From positions 3,213,001 through 3,277,000 of the forward strand of contig JASFXZ010000029.1 of NCBI GenBank assembly GCA_032209605.1: a stretch of DNA of 64,000 nt, in the 5' to 3' direction. The stretch comes from Mactromeris polynyma (taxonomy: Eukaryota; Mollusca; Bivalvia; Venerida; Mactridae). A program made the translations under genes and the position numbers. Below the pieces are notes generated by a model. That model did no database searches. It was given only the letters and a program-made list of their open reading frames with translations, and was not told the DNA's origin. Positions 12,856 through 23,700 of this stretch are shown here, one piece after another (positions within the stretch are counted from its first letter, which is position 1; each line of letters begins with the position of its first letter).

Positions 12856-13031
12856 ACAGTCGGACCTCGTTCATTCGAATTAATTGGATCCGAAATTGTA
12901 TTTCGAATAATTAATGGTTTCGAATAGCCCATTTCAATTCGGCGTGCATAAGAAGATATAGGGACCTGACATTTATTTCGAATGATACCAAGTATTCGGA
13001 TAGAAGGTTGTTGAATAAACGAGATCCAAAT
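12856..13031. mobile_element. Pogo-like MITE, 'ACAGTCGGACCTCGTT' family, copy 2
   Basis: Left end ACAGTCGGACCTCGTTCATT; the decayed right end reads AACGAGATCCAAATGTA. The interior 'ACCAAGTATTCGGATAGAAG' is inverted relative to copy 1. Confidence 0.72.
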
Positions 13032-13591
13032 GTATTACTCGCTCGTAATCTTCAAGGTAGCAATTCCCATTAAACTGCCTCAATATAAATCAGTTCTAAA
13101 TTAACCACTAAATTACAAATGTATGCCGCAATTTGATTAGAAACATCTGCGCTCCTTGCAGTATATAAATTTTCTGTGAAGATATATGAGGAAAGCACAC
13201 GCGCCGTCACGTGACTATCAATCTGGAATTTGGCTCAGAATTTTTCAACAGGTATATTACTCTTATATTTGTGCGCTGATAGTTTTGGAGCCATTTTTGT
13301 GTTTTTACTATTAACGTGTTACGATACTTTGGATCATTTACTTCTAATCATGTGGGTTGATCTATAGACTAGTTAATCTTTCTGAAATTGGAATATTTGG
13401 TAAGTGTTTAAAGTCCGTTTATTTGAAACGGTTTTTGTTAGATCTATTTTTAGAACTGTAGTATTTCAGTGTGATTGTGTTATGCCTACTTCCTGAGAAT
13501 TCTCGGGCAGAGATCGTGACTTCCTCTACCACAACAAACAAAGGAATTATTCTTCCTTCCAGCATAACTATTGTTATTGTGTTTTTTTTGT

Positions 13592-13880
13592 TTCGGCGCG
13601 GCCGTACTAACATGGTTTAGCTATTTGCATCTGTATTGTGTAATCTTATGTTGACCATTAAACCAACTTCTATTCAACCGAACAACGATGTTACCTTGAT
13701 GCGGATTGGATAACATTTCGATAACGGGTACGTTACCTTACCGAAATCCACTGAATTTCAGTGAACTTACCGAAATCCCTTTTTGGACCAGCAATCGTAA
13801 CATCTCGGCATTTTTTTAAGTTGCACAACAAATATTAACCTTCAAATTGCGCCGACCATCTTCTTTCAAGATATTTATTG
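13592..13880 (+). mobile_element. 'GTACTAACATGG' repeat, copy 3
   Basis: It runs from CGGCGCGGCCGTACTAACAT to TTCAAGATATTTATTG, collinear with the copies at 21903 and 40230. Confidence 0.65.
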
Positions 13881-14567
13881 TTTTCGTTTGATGTGATTCT
13901 CGGTGTATATGAAGCATATGAGTCGTGTTGAGGGTAAATATATGTCCATATACACCGGCCATTGAAGGCCATGGCTAAACGACACTGTAATAATTATACG
14001 AATCAGCAAAATAGATAAATAACAAATAATACTGTAACTAACTTCCTCAGGCTGCGTGGGTTTGTTCTGATTATAAAACGCTGTCAAGAACTGAGCATCC
14101 CGCACTGAAACAAGTTTATTTCGGGAAGCCAGTGTGTGGGAGGTCGACTTGTTATGAAGCTAAATCTCTAACTCTACATATCCCGGCCACTGTTCCACTT
14201 AAATCCTCACTTGAAATCTAATATCATCACACGTAATATGTCAACATATGTTTTTATACTCCAATTCTCTACCGCATCAGTTCGATTAATGTCGGGTCTT
14301 GTCCGTGTCTGGTTGGTATTGTATGAGTTCTGTTGGATATGTTGGCGTTTTATGCCCGTGTTCCTCAGTATTTCAGATATGTACGCCATTTGGCATAAAC
14401 ATTGTTCCTGTGATAACGATCAGCACTTACCTGTTCTTTCGAAAGCAGTTAAAAACTTCCTGAGATGAATTACAAGAGAGGGTGACAAATGACTTTGGAC
14501 GCTTATCAGACAAATTGTCACAGAGCATAAGCCTCGCAAGGTGTTCAAACTTAGGAACATTAGATTG

Positions 14568-14606
14568 GAAGTCGATTGCTTTACCGCCTGAGCCAACCGG
14601 GCGGTC
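14568..14606 (-). mobile_element. Short tRNA-like fragment
   Basis: On the - strand it reads CCGCCCGGTTGGCTCAGGCG, the 5' half of a tRNA-like SINE head with A-box. The 3' half is absent. Confidence 0.35.
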
Positions 14607-14718
14607 TTTGGTCGACATTTATAACTGCCAATGAACCAATGACATTGGCTCCTTTAATGGATTTCCTCCCAGCATGCAAAAGGGAGTTTACTATAAGACA
14701 TCTTGGTCGATGTTACTT

Positions 14719-14877
14719 TTACGGTGGCATAGATGTGACGTGGGTGACATTAATTTTATCGCGTGGCCCTGAGTTAGTTAGTCGTGGCCACGAGATAACT
14801 ATGTCGTGGGAACGTTATAGTTAAGTCGTGGCCGTGAGACAAAATAATTTCACACATGTCACATCTATGCCACCGTA
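14719..14877. mobile_element. Palindromic MITE, 'CGGTGGCATAGA' family, copy 2
   Basis: Ends ACGGTGGCATAGATGTGAC and CACATCTATGCCACCGT. The interior again has GTCGTGGCCACGAGA. Less perfect than copy 1. Confidence 0.75.
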
Positions 14878-15606
14878 TACTTGCTTTTACAGATCATCCA
14901 TTGAGTGGTTCGTATCTCCTTGAGAAGTTTATGTTGACTCAGCAAATATATTATTTTGCTATTATGCTAATCTGATGCTTTCAAGTGCATTACTGTAATT
15001 GATAACATGATTACTGGCATTACAGTGTATACCAAGTATCCCCAATTTAATCACATTAATTCGGAGTTACTGAATTCAAATTAGCCATCAAAATCCGGGC
15101 TTCAAAGACGGTGTTTTTTGAAGTACACAAAGATCAAATAATTCCCAGTACTCTTTATGTAATCAAAGAAATATCTATAACATAGTACGTGGAACATTTA
15201 GAATTTCATTTCAGGAGTGTCCCTGGAGACATTAGAAATAGCTTAACGTTTGGTAGATGGCACACTTTTATCAGCAGGTAACGCCAGGTGTGTACGACTA
15301 CCTACTGTTTCGGTCAGTCCATTAATTTTAATATACCATCCCATTATCGGGGTATGGTTTTGTATATAACGCCCACAGTTACCGTAAACATATCATAATA
15401 ATTGTAATCTCTTCAACATCATCAGTAAATATGTTTGTGGTAAGGTAGCATCTGTTACCGTTTTCTTGTTAATGTTTATTGGTCTACTCTGACCTAGAGC
15501 ATCAGGTGTCTATTTATACACCATTACACAATCCTATCATGATTTGCTGGATTTTGCTGGACTATATGATATGATATAGACTGTTCAAAAGAGCTAAGCC
15601 GCCGTT
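14878..15606. other. No gene seen
   Basis: AT-rich; nothing recognised. Confidence 0.3.
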
Positions 15607-15840
15607 TTGTATTTCGAGAACCGAGTTCTCTCCCTTTATTTCTTCTAGAGTTCTCTCCTTTTATTTCTTCTAGAGTTCTCTCCCTTTATCCCTTCTATGG
15701 TATATGTACATTGTATATATAGTACATGTACGATGAGACTAACGCTGTTTGCAAATGAAATCAGAAACTTAGACTAGTTCTGTTATATATACATGTACTA
15801 TATAAGGGCTCAAGTGAGAGAACTCGTAGCGATATCCTGT
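15607..15840. mobile_element. Palindromic MITE, 'GAGTTCTCTCCCTTTAT' family, enlarged copy
   Basis: Three tandem 'GAGTTCTCTCC(C/T)TTTAT' units form the left arm and a decayed 'GAGAGAACTCGT' the right arm. Other copies are near 17290, 24541 and 38953. Confidence 0.5.
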
Positions 15841-17289
15841 GATCTTCATTACATCTGAAACGTTGAACCTGATCTTAACATGTCACTTTCGACTTTTTGG
15901 GATCGTTCAATTAATTTGAAAAGTAAATGTTATACTAAACTGCATTAAAAATCGACAGATATATATATTATGTGGCTTAGAAACTATGTGAAATAATAAC
16001 GGCGTGCTAGCACTTTTGACCAGTTTACTTGATAGCGCTTAGTAACATTTGGCTTCGTCTTAGGTGTATACTAGCACGGACCTATATACCAGGTCCGTGA
16101 TACTAGTACTTACGTTTCATTTAGGGTAATAATTCCGAAGGATTCATCATTTAAGTGGTAAGTTTGCTTTACGAGTTTATTGCTTATATTTTGATCGTTG
16201 GAATTTGCTTAGATTTAAAAAAATGTATAATGTAAGTATATGAATATATCATGACTGGTCAAAAGTACTTACCCGCCTGTACCGAAAATTGATAGACACT
16301 GGTTACATCTCCCGTTGATTTTGATCGCAGTGAGGTGTAATTTGTTTTTTTAAAATGAATTGAAGTATCAAAAGTTTGTGTTAACATGCGAAAATCACAT
16401 CCATCTTGCCATTGCGTTTTGTCATAATGTAGTGAAGATTGTAATATTCATGATGGCAAGTTAGCTCTCTTAACCAGCTAATATACGATGTAATAGATCG
16501 TTATTAAACTCGAGTTAACCCTTACTGTAAACATCTTCTGTTTATGAATCAATATTACTCTGAAATATACGTTTAAGATATTAGATAAGATAAGTTTTAA
16601 TACACGTCGGCTAGACATCTAAAACGGTATATAACGTAAACTCTGAGAGATTTTGAACCGATACGAACTGAAGTATGAAGTACCAACTGTGTAAAATCTG
16701 TAAAGATAGCGCCGTAAATTAACTTCATACTGATATGTTAAGATGTTATTAATAATAACGATAGTTAGTATGTATCCCTCTCAAAATCCCTTCAACAAAC
16801 CAGTGTTTCCCGAACCCAAGTTTTTTAATTCTATTTTAAGACTGATTGTAGACCCTTCTCACGTATTTAAGCATAATGTAAACGGGTAAATAGGACGGAC
16901 AAACAAACTGGACACCTATCATGTCGAGTGTATCTTGATATTTTCAATCATAAACGCTTATGGTTTATCAAAAACTTTATTCACGTAACATTCTTAATGG
17001 AGAGTAATTGTCCTTAACTGTGCAAATCGTCATATAAAAGAAAACATGCTTTTCTCTGTGTTTGCGGAACTAGACGGTAACTTACCAAGTTTGCTCCGAA
17101 CAATGTCGGAATTAGCCGGAAACATGCGAAGTATGTCCCGAAGGCTGTCGGATTGAAAGGAACATTTAAGATAATATCTGCTGGCTGATTGACTAAGGAC
17201 TATACAGTTTTGATATTCGGTTATTTGTTTCAAATAAGGCCAAAACACATGGTTAGTAATGAAACCCTACGACCTACCGCACCTGGGGC
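15841..17289. other. No gene seen
   Basis: AT-rich. TGCTAGCAC and TACTAGCACGGACC words near 16004-16090 form small palindromes. No exon supported. Confidence 0.3.
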
Positions 17290-17395
17290 AAACGCTTTAT
17301 ATATATAGTACTATATACATGTATATACTATAGAAGGGATAGGGAGAGGACCCAAGAAGAGATAAAGGGAAAGAACACTTGACAATCTCCTGTGG
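17290..17395. mobile_element. Half copy of the 'GAGTTCTCTCCC' MITE
   Basis: It ends in TTGACAATCTCCTGTGGTTC after AAGAGATAAAGGGAAAGAAC; only the right arm is intact. Confidence 0.5.
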
Positions 17396-18055
17396 TTCGT
17401 ACAGTCTTGTGTCAGTCCATATTCATGTTTTTCACTATTACGATGTCGCTTACAGTACTCCATACACTACACAGTAGCAAGTATCTTAGCTTCTGTGTAT
17501 AAATCTCACTTCAAGTTACGCTGTATACGTTCGAAGCCTGTTTAATTGAGGCTATTAAATATAAATAAGCAGAACGAGGCTAATCATACAAGTGTTTGAT
17601 GTGTGCTACATATCTTATAGAGAATAGATATCTTATCTTTCAATCTTTGAATACTTCCTGTGATGAATATATTCTAAGGAACCTAACGCTGTAAGTGTTT
17701 GAATATTGCTAGAATTTTGAACTTAATTTTTGCCTTATCAAATGGTATTTGATTTATGAAATATTTCTGTCGATATATCATGATTGCAATATGGTTGTAA
17801 TGCGTACTACATGATGCAATGTTTCTAGTGACGTGCACATATTTGCTGAAGAGTAACTATGTACGGTATGTAGTTTTTTTATCGGCAGTGACTGGGGCTC
17901 ATTACTATGAAATGTTTGCACGACAGTTATTGCCTAACATTCTTGCTTTTTGTCTTCTTCAAACGTATGTACCGCAATTTTGCGTCTGAAGCAATTGGTG
18001 ATACTATCACAAGAAATTCTGCTTATTACACGCAATGATTCACAAAATTAGCAAC

Positions 18056-18107
18056 ACAGCGCAACCTCTCCGAAGCAACACCCTTTGTTGTTGAGAAATT
18101 ATGTTGT
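18056..18107. mobile_element. MITE-end-like sequence 'CAGCGCAACCTCTCC'
   Basis: It resembles the start of the 32-bp array (ACAGTGCAACCTCTC). Inverted related words (GAGAGGTTGTTGCTT) occur near 18835. Possibly a decayed pogo-like element bracketing 18056-18860 that was hit by other insertions. Confidence 0.3.
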
Positions 18108-18345
18108 TACAGGGAGTGCCACATATTCAAGACGATGCCTCCCCACACAGACCCCCGGGATAACAACAGTCTACAACACACTGAGGAGGTGCGAGGGTAA
18201 ACATGTATGGGGGAATAGGGGTGCAAGGAAAGGTCTGGCCCACCATAAAAATAACTAAGGACAATTACGGGGGCACATCACGGAACAAGCCAATAAAGTC
18301 AGCAATATCAGACTGAAAGGGGTAGACAAGGACATTATAATCAAA
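18108..18345 (-). mobile_element. 'TTTTCCCGGAGG' repeat, copy 2
   Basis: Reverse orientation: GCCTCCCCACACAGACCCCC, then GGTCTGGCCCACCATAA. It shares order with the other three copies. Confidence 0.55.
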
Positions 18346-18667
18346 TTAAAAAACTGCAAATGGGAAAGGGAAATTTGACGGTTGCTGAAAGGTTGTTGCT
18401 CTAGTGAGATTGAATTGATTGTTAATTCTTTCCACAGAAAAAAAATAAACAGTTGTTGAAGCGAAATTATTGGTCATGAGGCCGGCTCCTGAGACGTTTT
18501 ACTGTTCACCATACGGGATAATTTTCATATTATGCTTTTCGGATTGATGTGCAGAGCAATATATACATTGCTTCCATCCTTTGGGTGATAAAAAATTTGG
18601 CTATTGGTGACAGACTGTTGCTCTATAGAGGTAAAATTGATAGTCATTTTACACAATGTGGAAATGT

Positions 18668-18819
18668 ACAGTCGGACCTCGTTTATTCGACAACCTTCTA
18701 TCCGAATACTTGGTATCATCCGAAATAAATACCAGGTCCCGGTGTGTCTTCTTAGGCACGTCGAATTGAAATGAGTTATTCGAAACCATGTATTATTCGA
18801 AATAGAAGTTTCGGACTGT
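18668..18819. mobile_element. Pogo-like MITE, 'ACAGTCGGACCTCGTT' family, copy 3
   Basis: Left end ACAGTCGGACCTCGTTTATT; the right end is shortened to TTTCGGACTGT. The interior matches copies 1 and 4. Confidence 0.75.
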
Positions 18820-20394
18820 ATTTGTCCTTGAAGAGAGGTTGTTGCTTAAAATAGAACAGTTTTGAGGCTGTGCTGTATAACGTATTCATCAAATGTCTAC
18901 TGCTGATAAAATATGCATAATTGTTACTTTTTATCAGACGATATGAAATATGCAAATCCCAAAAGACTGCAGTTTCTGAATTAGTTCCAACCACATCTGC
19001 TATAAATTCCAGTTAACTTATTTTCCTTAAGCATCAGTCGCGTGAAACACTTATTTCATAATCACAGAAGTAATCCGAGCGGAATCAAAGCGCTGTGATG
19101 ATCAGACCTTGTCAACAGTTCTGTTTGTAGTTGACGTCGCAATCTTTTGCAAGCGCAAATACACTCTCTCTTTTTGCAACATAAAGCGTCTCAGTTAAGA
19201 CCTTTTTTAACGCAAATGTGGTATGAATTTCAGATTTAAGGCATGATTTGTCCTACTTAATGGGTGCTTGTTCTAAAACATTAACCTGCATGCATTCGTA
19301 AAACCAAAAAAACCGTATTTACGTGCCAAAGTTTTCGCAATTGCAAATAAATATGTAACATTTTGGCTAAATGCTTGACATTGATTTGTCTGTATATTAT
19401 AAACAAACGTGTTTTGTTAAAACAGGATATTAAATAATGTACATATCCACTAATTATGTGGTTGCAACAATGTGTTTTGAATATAATTGTCAGCATCCTA
19501 ATCATATACAATGAATTAATGGCAAGATTTTAAACGTGAATAACATATTTATGGCTGTGTTTTAAGCGTTCGACGCCACAAATCTTCATTTTATAGATCT
19601 GCAAAGCATTATTTGCACATTCCGTCCGATTTGTGTGCTGTGCGAATGTTTGATACGCTACGAACAAGAAGCCCTTTGTGCGTGGAGGAGATGGTTTAAC
19701 TATACACAAACAATCTACGGTTGTATTTAGAGACTTTTTGTATCTAATTTGGGATGTGTATTTCTGATTACACGGTATCTAAGATATATCAAACGCATCA
19801 AATAACTCTGCGCCCTATAAATAGTATAAAGTAACAAGTATTCGATTATTCGAGAGTTCAAAAAAGCGCATATAGTTAAAGTCTGCAAAACAATAATGGT
19901 TTGACTTGACTTTGAACACAGAACAGTCGATTGGCTGTCTGCGTATTGGTCAAATAGCAACAACTGTAGGCTTAAGTCTGTGTCACCTGACGGTCTCTGG
20001 CACTTTACGGGCTCCGTAAAGGCTAAAATCCTGAGATCGACTGGATAAATGCACGGCATAAGGTGTGGCCCTGCATGAATGATTGGACCCGTTTTTGGCA
20101 CCGCATAGCCCGTGGCTGACATTTGAAATTGTACAACTTCTATGCCTCGGTCTGATGAGACGTAGAGACGATCCCTGTCGTAAGCTATTGTGAACCGTAC
20201 AGACCCATTTTCCGTGGGAAGTGCGTTCGCCAGGATCTTCGTGTGACCGAGGCATTAAGGAAGGCATAGTGGTCTAGGATTGAGAAGTTTTACCCAAGTA
20301 CTAGTTAGTAACCAAGGAAGGATTTATCGAGATTGATTAATATAACTTGTGAACTTATTTCACAATCGATGTCAAGATCATAAACTGAAACTAA
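18820..20394. other. Mostly AT-rich; one GC-richer island at 19980-20265
   Basis: 19980-20265 stands out in base composition. It contains the hairpin CTTTACGGGCTCCGTAAAG (about 20002-20020) and an inverted ATGCCTCGGTC/GACCGAGGCAT pair. On the - strand it is open in more than one frame (one reads VRFTIAYDRDRLYVSSDRG). No family recognised; it could be an old coding or element fragment. Confidence 0.3.
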
Positions 20395-20475
20395 CTTTAA
20401 TATCCACAGGGGGTTGTACAACTTTAATATCCACAGGGGGTTGTACAACTTTAATATCCACAGGGGGTAGTACAG
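20395..20475 (+). repeat. 27-bp tandem repeat, 3 copies
   Basis: The unit ACTTTAATATCCACAGGGGG plus TTGTACA is repeated three times; the last copy has one change. It lies 250 bp before the first kinase exon seen. Confidence 0.9.
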
Positions 20476-20721
20476 AGAATTGTATATACAATTCAGAGCC
20501 CATGGTATTATTGCTTTGTTTAAAAAGCATATTCGTCAAATGATTTACAAATTGTTATTTGAATACGATATGATGAGCCCAGAGACGATACCTTTAGACA
20601 CAAACTCTAAAACTTTAGTTTTAAACAAGAAAACGTATTCTAGTTCTGTTTCAGCAGCTTGAAACTGGTGTGTGTCAGTTCCTTTATAACTGTCTATATC
20701 GATATATTTTTATATTTTCAG

Positions 20722-20792
20722 ATGTATGGCACTGGACCAAAACAATATGAATCATTCCAAAGTCCATGTAGACGAAAGTGAACCTACCGGAT
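20722..20792 (+). CDS. MYLK: MLCK-like exon 1 (first coding exon seen)
   Basis: Acceptor TATATTTTCAG precedes it and donor GTATGT follows. The ATG at 20726 opens 22 codons (MALDQNNMNH start) ending in phase 1. The frame before the ATG is also open for one codon, so this may be an internal exon. The Kozak context is weak (T at -3, G at +4). Confidence 0.7.
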
Positions 20793-23700
20793 GTATGTAA
20801 AGCGTTTCATTTATTTCGCTAAACGAATCCAACCCTCTTCATTAAGTGACGTCATTTCCAGAAAACGTCACATGTGACGTCACCATTTACTGACAGTATA
20901 TTGAAGCAATATTTTCCCCATATTGCAATATGAAAACGAAGTGACCATATGGAGTACTTTTGTTTCCTGCTTGCAAATAGTGACATCAAATGCTGCGTTT
21001 TCTTGAAATGACTTCATTTAAAGAAGAGGTTGTCAAGCCCTTAGCAGATTATTATTATCGTGGCAGAAGTCCTCCCGGTTGGCTCAATTGGTAGAGCTCT
21101 TAACCGCCAATATGTAGGTCATATTTATGACGATTTTAATGAAGATAACACAAAATGTACATCTAAATCCACGTGGCCTCTATCTCTGCTTCATGTGGGG
21201 AAGTTGTCAGGTGCTTGGAGAAGAGCCTGATGGTACTGGTGTATGACATGAGTATTGTTGGCAACTGACGTACAACTCCTACGCAAAAGTGCTGTCTAAT
21301 CTGCGAATGTTGATTTGTAACGTTTTTTTATTCAAAAAACTTCGTTCTTATCAATTCGAATGTTAAAATATGAACGTTAGCCAGGATATCTTTTGAAAAT
21401 ATGTAACATATGTGTCTCTGTACATTATCTTCATGATGAATATAATCAATTCGGATATAAATTCATTCGAGATATTTCTATTATAAAATTTTAGTTACAA
21501 GTTTCACAAGAAACCTTAAGCATGTTTCAATGTGAGTGATGACTTATTGCGACTAAATTGGGCTCTTTTTGGAAAATATGATTTTTTTAACCGTCGACTT
21601 TAAAAAATTTAATGGATAAAAAAATGCTAATTTCAATGCACTCGACATTTCATGATATCAAACCATTTTCATCGAATGAATTAAAATCTCGTTTCAACTG
21701 CTCGAAAAGCGGAGGAGAATAAAAGCTCACGGTTGTGGTATATTTATTTTTGTATTTTTTTATCTCCTAGATGAAGAGGCTCCGTTCGAGTCACGTGATG
21801 TGCAAATCCGAAATGGTTGCTGGATAACAGACGAGTATGAAGTCTCGGAATTATTATTAGGAAGGTAAGTGAAACTTTCATTTGCTTATATGATCTGTAT
21901 TTCTGCGCAGCCGTACTAACATGGTTTTGCTCTGAGCATATCAGTGTTGTGTAAACCAATCAAACCTTACGTTAACCACCTAGACAATGTCTCTTCAACC
22001 GAACAATGTTTGTAACATTGATGCCGATTGGTTAACATTTCGATAAATGGCACGTTACCTTACTTAATTTCGGAGAACTTACCGAAATCCATTTGAATCA
22101 GAAGTGACCAGAAATCGTAACAGCTCGCCATTTTTTATGTTGAACAACAAATCTTAACCTTCAAATTGCGCCGACCATCTTTTTTCAAGATATTTCTTGT
22201 TGAATATGAGCTCCACATATACCGGTCCTCTAATGGTACACTAAAACCCCACTTAAAGACCACCTCAATAATAAGACCACCTCAATAATAAGACCACCTC
22301 AAAAGTAAGAACATATTTTCCAAGTCCATATTCACTGTTTTGATCTTTATTCAACCTCAATATTAAGCCCACCTCATTAAGAAGACCAGTTTTCATGGGT
22401 TCCAATGGTAGTCTTATTATTGAGGTTTTACTGTAATTTCAAAGAATTCACCAAACGTGTCGGACCGTATGGTCTGTCTTGTAAAAGTCCATTAATTCTA
22501 GGCGAGATAGAACTACAACAATACAAAATACAATCGGCGATGAATTCTGTGCAACACGGATATAAAATTAGCCAAGTCGGTATAAGCGCCGCTGTTTTTA
22601 GTGACGTTAATTCCAGAAAAGTAAACACCATTTACCTAGTAATCATATAGTATAATCTATGAATATTCATTAAAACTGTTACAATCAAACCAGAAATGAT
22701 TTAAACGGTGAAAATGTATGGAATCAAGGTAGAGAATGGTTTTCATTATTTAGATAAAGATAGATAGAGAAAAAAACCTGTACTGTTCAAACCATTAACA
22801 CATTTTCCAGAATCTGAGCTCGATTCTTATCGATGTGATTATATCAGTTATTCTATTACTGCTATCTAGTATTGTGGGAGATATCAGCAGTAATACTGTT
22901 AATAAGCAGAATACTACTGTCATCAGCAACAGCAGTACGAATGTGTCTGGTCTCAGCAGTAGACACAATCCAGATTGAATTAATGTCTAGAATCTCAAAG
23001 ACAGCAAATAAATCAAACTTACAGGCAGCATGATAGAAAGTTATTGGTTCCATTACTTTTGATTTATATGTTCTCAAAATATGTTGAAAATGATGGATAA
23101 CTCATCTTTCTCATTACGAGAAATGGGTATGGCAGTATCACACAGTTAGTACCGTCATGACTGCAACTGTTAGCAGTTACAGTCGTATTACTGTCAGTAC
23201 TGTTAGCTGTTGTTACCGTCGTATTACTGTCAGAACTGTTAGCAGTTACAGCCGTATAACTGTCAGTACTGTTAGCAGTATCAGTCGTATTACTGTCAGT
23301 ACTGTTAGCAGTTACATCCGTATTACTGTTAGCAATTACAGCTGTATTACTGTCATTACTGTTAGCAGTAACAGTCGTATTACTGTTAGCAATTACAGTC
23401 GTATTATTGTCAGTACTGTTAGCAGTTACAGCCATATTACTGTTAGCAATTACAGCTGTATTACTGTCAGTACTGTTAGCAGTTACAGTCGTATTACTGT
23501 CAGTACTGTTAGCAGTTACAGTCGTATTACTGTCAGTACTGTTAGCAGTTACAGTCGTATTACTCTCAGTACTGTTTGCAGTTGCAGTCGTATTACTGTC
23601 AGTACTGTTATCAGTTACAGTCGTATTACTGTCAGTACTGTCAACAGTTACAGTCGTATAATTGTCAGTACTGTTAACAGTTCCAGTCTTATAATTGTCA

